A stretch of 64,000 bases of DNA from Ustulina deusta. Taxonomy: Eukaryota > Ascomycota > Sordariomycetes > Xylariales > Xylariaceae. This document shows, in pieces, positions 58,981 through 64,000 of this stretch. The position numbers were made by a program, and so were the translations under genes. Position 1 is the first letter of the stretch; each line of letters starts with the position of its first letter. Location of the stretch: the NCBI GenBank assembly GCA_023159155.1, contig JAJNNX010000012.1:124001-188000 (forward strand), given 5' to 3'. The notes beneath the pieces are model-generated. The model was not told where the DNA came from. It worked only from the letters and a program-made list of their open reading frames with translations, and did not search any database.

Positions 58981-59505
58981 ATTGTGTATGGATAAAAGCA
59001 CAAGCAATCAAATCAATTTGAAGTCAAATAATCTGGCTTTGGGCTGTACAGGGTATATCGTAACTCATACCAATGATGCAGATGTGCTTGCTCACCTGAA
59101 GTATCATCGAGCGAGACTTAGGCTTTGTGGGGATTGACATTTGAAGGACACCGTTCCATGGCACGAAAGCCCTTTGTATACTTTTTGGTACGCAGATACG
59201 CGACGCGTGTAGTGGGGTTTTTTGTGTGGGGCAATTTCATTACATGCCTGTACTTAATGGCGCCTTAAATGTACTAGCTAGGTACTTAGGGAGTCCATTT
59301 AAGGCATCAATGATGCTTCAGTACCTTATACCTAGGTCATTCATTCAATGCACAACTGTCCTAACTACTACCATCTGGCAGCAGCTGGTAATTTAGCACC
59401 TCATGATCCCAAGTCCTGTAGCCACTTCTCCCCGGAAATACCTACTATCTAGACTCCAACAGCTGCAACATCCTCAACCATACAATAATTCACCTTCGTC
59501 GCTCG
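58981..59505. other. Divergent promoter region, Sld2 / RING gene
   Basis: About 525 bp between divergent genes. It contains GGTAC/CCTAGG clusters at 59270-59335 (AGCTAGGTACTTAGG, ATACCTAGGTCATT) like those elsewhere in the window. No gene is supported. Confidence 0.5.
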
Positions 59506-60540
59506 ATGGATGCTGAGGGCACTTCGGATGATCTGCAATCCAAGGTCCTTCAGAGCACTCTCGCAGAAGTTGCGGCAAGGAGCGAATCAGCCAACGAATG
59601 TTGCGTCATCTGTCTCGACAGCATCACAGAAGCTTGTGAGGCGAACCCCTGCAAGCATCGGAACTTCGACTACCTCTGCCTCCTGAGCTGGCTTGAACGT
59701 CTGTCTAAATGCCCTCTATGCAAAAGCAACGTCCATGAAGTAGTGCACGACTTTGATCATGATGGTCCCGGCACAAGTCGTGTGTACCTGGTGCCGCAGG
59801 TGACAGCTGACGTTCCTCGGAATGAGCAGCCGCAAGTTCATCCGCACAGGGCGCGCTGGATAGAGCGGCCGAATAGGCGTCGAGATGAGCACATTCCGCG
59901 TCAGCCAGTGACCCGGGATGAAGCCATCCTTCGTCGCCAGCAAGTGTATCGGAACCGCCTCTACTCCTTGCACGTGGGGTCCAACGCCAGATCGCGTTAC
60001 AGGGACATAACGCCTAGTTTATTTGAATCGGAACCACAGCTCGTCTCCCGCGCACGAGCCTGGCTGAGGCGAGAATTACAGGTTTTCGAGTTTCTCCGCA
60101 CCCCAAGCAGTCCACAAAGCAGCGAAGATGCCATCACAAGGCGGCGTGCAAACAATGCCGAGTTTCTGCTGGAATATATCATCGCTATTTTGAAAACGGT
60201 AGACATTCAAGGCAGTCAAGGCGCGGCAGAGGATATGCTCTCGGAGTTTCTTGGCCGCGAAAACACAAAATTACTTCTTCATGAGCTACGAAATTTTCTA
60301 CGGAGTCCCTGGTCTGTAGAAGCGTGGGACCGTAACGTTCAGTATCCACCCTTCGCGGCCCGGCGAGTTAAATGCAAAGATGGAGATGCTGAGCACCGAC
60401 TCGACTTTTCAGGAAACGGGCCTATTCGCAACCGCAGTCGATGGGTCCAGGGACGAGGGAGAAGTGATTCCTACCGCCCGTCATACTCCGGAATTCCACA
60501 TAACCGCTTCAGCGTGGCCCATCAGAGAAATACTGGATGA
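59506..60540 (+). CDS. RING-finger protein, probable E3 ubiquitin ligase
   Basis: A single exon of 344 aa. A RING domain near the N-terminus runs from residue 33 to 72: C33-x2-C36, C49-x-H51, D55, C58, C69-x2-C72 (ECCVICLDSI, NPCKHRNFDYLCLLSWLERL, CPLCK). One zinc ligand position is Asp (D55) where most RINGs have Cys, as in some functional RINGs and in this fungal type. The middle is Arg-rich (ARWIERPNRRRDEHIPRQP). Residues about 180-275 form helices (ARAWLRRELQVFEFLRTP, EFLLEYIIAILKTVDIQGS). The C-terminus is basic. It is probably a nuclear or cytoplasmic E3; the substrate is unknown. It is divergent from Sld2. Confidence 0.88.
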   Translation: MDAEGTSDDLQSKVLQSTLAEVAARSESANECCVICLDSITEACEANPCKHRNFDYLCLLSWLERLSKCPLCKSNVHEVVHDFDHDGPGTSRVYLVPQVTADVPRNEQPQVHPHRARWIERPNRRRDEHIPRQPVTRDEAILRRQQVYRNRLYSLHVGSNARSRYRDITPSLFESEPQLVSRARAWLRRELQVFEFLRTPSSPQSSEDAITRRRANNAEFLLEYIIAILKTVDIQGSQGAAEDMLSEFLGRENTKLLLHELRNFLRSPWSVEAWDRNVQYPPFAARRVKCKDGDAEHRLDFSGNGPIRNRSRWVQGRGRSDSYRPSYSGIPHNRFSVAHQRNTG

Positions 60541-61724
60541 ACATGGGCCCTGTATACCTCAATATTCGCCGCCGAATTGTCCCTTAAACATGCCAAGATT
60601 TGATGTTTCGATGAACCCCAAAGGGAAGTAATCTCCCATTTAGCTTGAAGAGAGCAAAGTATCAAGAGAACGTGCATAACACCCGTTTGCACTCCCTCTC
60701 AGAAGCATAACGAGTGCTCATCAACAAGCTCAAACATCGAGGTTAGTGAAACAGCTCAAGGCATATGCTATGACGCGACAGCACTTGTCAAAGCCAGTTC
60801 TTGGTGATATCCCTCGATGATTCTTCTATTGTGGGTGCAGAATAATTTTCTGACGCTCAATTGTCTCTGACAGGACGTGTGTGTCGATAAGGAGACAGCC
60901 CGATAGTGCGCAGATGTCGACAACAGCACCAATGCCTTTGCCTCGATATTCCAACTATTACCAACATAGAGTACTATGATATTTATAGACGCCCGTGAGA
61001 GGCGGATAGTGTCGTTGTCAAACAGTCTTCCTACACATGCATGGCCTTTACGTTAACTACACGTAATTTCGATGATCACAAATTTCTGCCGGCAATGATT
61101 TCAACCAACTAAAACGAGCCAGGACAACCACGGTTGTCATCCACAACTCCGAGCCACTTCGGTATTGTGCAGCTTAGTGTGACATTTGATAATATATAGT
61201 TGCTCATATATCACTTGGCTCATTGACAACATTTTGTCCTACTCCTCGGCCCAACCATGACTTATATATCTTATTCCCACGTCCCTACTCTCACTTACCA
61301 GAGCACATCTGTCTAAGTTAAGATGTTTTCGAGAAGAGAAATGCAGCAAGCCAGCGACATCGTCTTCTCTTCGGCGCGTGACATGCGATCGATTGATCTG
61401 GGCTGGCCCAACCGGACCTTCTCCTTTTCCCGAGGAGGCCTAATCTGGATAAATACACGAGAGTTACCACAGCCCATGTTGACGCTTCTGGTTATTGGGT
61501 CACTATGGCCAGATGACCAAGGCAAAGCCATCCATACTGTGTCGGCAGTTGAAGCCTGTGGCTTGGCAGGCAACCTTGTGCTCTGTAGTGTTGGATAAAA
61601 CTGCAACATAAAGAGCTAATCGTCTCCCTTGTTCTGAGTTCATAATTGGCCTTTCTAGCTCAAGTGTCTCTTCCCTTCCTTATCACTATAGGTAATCCAG
61701 ATTAACACGCTAGCGTGAGTCACG
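60541..61724. other. Intergenic, no supported gene
   Basis: Two overlapping frames at about 61313-61609 on opposite strands have no domain and cancel each other. The rest is short frames only. The end is the promoter of the DUF1996 gene. Confidence 0.45.
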
Positions 61725-63013
61725 ATGTATTGGCGCTGTCTCCTCGCAGCTGTGGCCATCGCGCCCGTTGTGGACGCTGCCGCAACCCTTCGTTTCTCGT
61801 GCTCACAGCTCGTGGTCGACCGACTCGATCCGTGAGTCTAAATTTCACTACCTACAGCGAGGGTCTGCAAATCTAAATTATTGACAGTCTCGTCAACCCG
61901 GGCGCACTACCCTCTCCTCATCTTCATCAAATTGTCGGAGGGAATGCCTTCAACTCTACGATGGACCCCGTCGCACATGATTTACCATCAACGGCAACTT
62001 GCACTTCATGCACACCTATTGAAGATTTCTCGAATTACTGGACTGCGGTGCTTTTTTTCCGGTATGGCATGCCAGCTTATACATAATGGCCTCCAGCCAG
62101 TCCTTCGGGCTCTGTCTATTGACCTGTTCAATTAGTGCACGGAACGGGACACTTCACCGCGTCAACACATTCGGCAATGAGCTCGGTTTTACCGGAGCCA
62201 GCGGAGGTCAAACCGTCTACTACCTGTCGTCAGGTTAGCAATCTTAAATTTCTTCTCTCTCCTCTCTGAAATAATAGAAACTTTCTGCATGAAGCGGTAT
62301 TATTAACCCCTATTTTCTGAGTAGGTAAGGTAACAGCTTTCAAGCCCGGTTTCAGGATGACTGTTGGAGACCCGAGTTTCCGCACTGCGGCGCAGCTACA
62401 AGCGAAATACAAATATATGGACTTTACGTGTTTACAAACCTCCATGACACGCGGCGGTCAAACATTGAACTTTCCAACCAGACCCTGTCCCGCCGGTATT
62501 ATGGTCAGTATCCGATTCCCCACTTGTTGGGATGGCAAGAATACGGATAGTCCGGATCACCAGAGTCACGTCGCCTATCCGAACGGCAATGCTTGCCCTG
62601 CAAGTCATCCTGTCACTGTCCCTCAGGTATTCTATGAGACGTGAGTTATACTTCTATAGTATGAAATTCCCGAAGATCGTTGCTAACTTCGACACCAAAG
62701 CTACTGGGACACCCGCCCATTCAACAACCAGGCTGATTGGCCAACCGACGGCTCTCAGCCTTTCGTATGGTCGTTTGGAGACAAGACAGGCTATGGAATC
62801 CATGGGGATTATGTTTTTGGGTGGAAGGGCGATGCCCTGCAGCGTGCGATGGACCAAAATTGCAACAGCGATCTGTTTGCGAACAAGATCAACTGCAACA
62901 CACTACAGACTCAGTCACTGGCCGACGCTAACAAGTGCACGACCTCCAGGAAGGTTAACGAGAACCTGGACGGCTGGCTCTCTACCCTCCCAGGCGACAT
63001 GCTTATTATGTAG
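61725..63013 (+). CDS. Secreted DUF1996-family protein, five exons
   Basis: Exons 61725-61831, 61888-62061, 62136-62233, 62325-62640, 62701-63013; 335 aa. All four introns (56-91 nt) are GT-AG and in phase: VDRLDP-LVNPG, FFR-ARNGT, SSG-KVTAFKPGF, YET-YWDTRPF. A signal peptide covers residues 1-20 (MYWRCLLAAVAIAPVVDAAA). DUF1996 (PF09362 type) marks follow: HLHQIVGGNAFN, TCTSCTPIEDFSNYWTAVLFF, GFRMTVGD, FPTCWDGKNTDSPDHQSHVAYP, FVWSFGDKTGYGIHGDYVFGW and CNSDLFANKINCNTL. Proteins of this family are secreted, widespread in filamentous fungi and of unknown biochemical function. The copy ends soon after the domain (LPGDMLIM) with no lectin or carbohydrate-binding tail. It appears intact. Confidence 0.92.
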
Positions 63014-64000
63014 TCGTAGGGCTTAGGTGCGAAAATTGCCATCATGGGGAATCACTATAATGCGGTACTCGGAATATCATAGCCTCCCCTCACCCATATT
63101 AAGTTCCAATCAATCACAGTATTAAACACTAAGCTCAATCATATGCACAACTTTCCATAGTGTATCACCGAAGAGATTATTTTCCGCCTAACCCTAACCA
63201 TGTTAATAGTGGACTTAATCTTTTTCTTAACACCTTTAGTATGCTGTCCTTAAAGTTAAATTCCTAAACCTATAATGCTAGATATATATAATTCAAGCTT
63301 TTATGAATGATTATTACTAACGTAGTTCTAGTTAGTTTAGAATACCCAGTCCACTAGTACAAGGACGTTAAACAGAATGGGTGGATTTGCTCTATTAAGC
63401 CTTAAGATCAACATCTCTTTAGTATTAGGTTTAAATCAAGCTAGTAAGATTATAGAATCGAAGTGATTAAGTATTCCGGAGAATATTATTAGCATGCTTT
63501 AGATATGAAAATCAACTAAAGCTAGTTGGTCATATCGCAGGATCGGTAGAATTAGAGATTGTAGGCAGAAATAGAGCTATTTTATCTCTTAGTTAACGGT
63601 CCAGTCCCATCTACTACCTAAAGACTGAAATGATCTAAACTACACCACGTCTTCATTACCTACATAAATATCACCTTATATCCACCAGTTACTCTACAGG
63701 AGCAGCAAAATTACAAGACAAAATAACAAAACATGTGTATAATAATTATAGCAAGCATGGCCCCGTAGTAAATCAGAAACCCCGTAAGTTCCCTCACCCC
63801 TTACATATGTTGATAGTGAACTTTCACTTCATGTCCTGTTCAAGACGGGCACAAAGGGCACGGACGTCGCGTTTATGGATACGATAAGGTCTTCTTGTCT
63901 TCTCTCATGAAGTAGTTAAACTGGATGCAACGCTTATATACCATTCATTTTCACCAATTAATACATTGATTTACCCTACTTGCTTGTTATCGAGAACCTT
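63014..64000. other. AT-biased right edge, no gene
   Basis: No coding region is supported. The stretch is AT-biased with many TAG/TTAG words, consistent with mildly RIP-mutated repeat DNA. A lone CTAACCCTAACC at 63189-63200 is too short to be a telomere. Confidence 0.4.

Noticed and set aside
58295..59137. 280-codon plus frame opposite Sld2
   Set aside because: Antisense shadow of a gene with clear Sld2 homology and a consistent intron.
61313..61609. Opposed frames of 98 and 91 codons
   Set aside because: Mutual antisense shadows without domain or splice support.
63189..63200. CTAACCCTAACC, telomere-like
   Set aside because: Only two units and not at a chromosome end; no array.

Overview
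The window is nuclear DNA from a filamentous ascomycete (Pezizomycotina). The genes have short introns (about 49-125 nt, one near 300 nt) with GT(R)AGT-type donors, CTRAC/CTAAC branch sites and YAG acceptors. There is a HET-domain gene and a DUF1996 gene, and a 20-kb AT-rich block carries the signature of repeat-induced point mutation (RIP). A Sordariomycete is my best guess, but this is inference. No tRNA, rRNA, CRISPR or bacterial-type features were found.

Left arm (1-17.3 kb), mostly conserved housekeeping genes: a three-exon zinc-finger protein (minus), the Tsr4/PDCD2 ribosomal-protein chaperone (plus), a HET-domain protein with a five-unit heptapeptide repeat (plus), eIF3k (minus), cofactor-independent phosphoglycerate mutase (minus), a probable Mediator subunit Med9 (plus) and tubulin cofactor C (minus).

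Central island (18.18-38.79 kb): an extremely AT-rich, gene-less block bounded by 106-bp direct repeats that differ only by transitions and are flanked by a 4-5 bp target-site duplication. Nested inside, on the minus strand, is a 6.87-kb Ty3/gypsy chromovirus-type retrotransposon. It has 271/272-bp LTRs, a 4-bp duplication (ATAG), a polypurine tract, and decayed RT, integrase and chromodomain. It is less eroded than its surroundings, so it went in later.

Accessory zone (38.8-57 kb): low-density sequence with lineage-specific or broken genes. These are a protein made of two 62-residue repeats, an orphan polytopic membrane protein, a truncated B-box-like zinc finger, an unrecognised four-exon gene, an Ecm33/Sps2-like surface protein with a probable GC-AG intron, an F-box remnant, a small GPI-type secreted protein and a Mak32-like PfkB protein. 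A dispersed repeat of about 78 bp occurs twice.

Right arm (57.4-64 kb): the replication factor Sld2 (minus), a RING-finger protein (plus) and a five-exon secreted DUF1996 protein (plus), followed by AT-biased gene-less sequence. The conserved genes serve translation (eIF3k, Tsr4), glycolysis, transcription, tubulin folding and replication. They are not an operon or pathway cluster. The island and the accessory zone beside it look like a fast-evolving insertion in a conserved neighbourhood.
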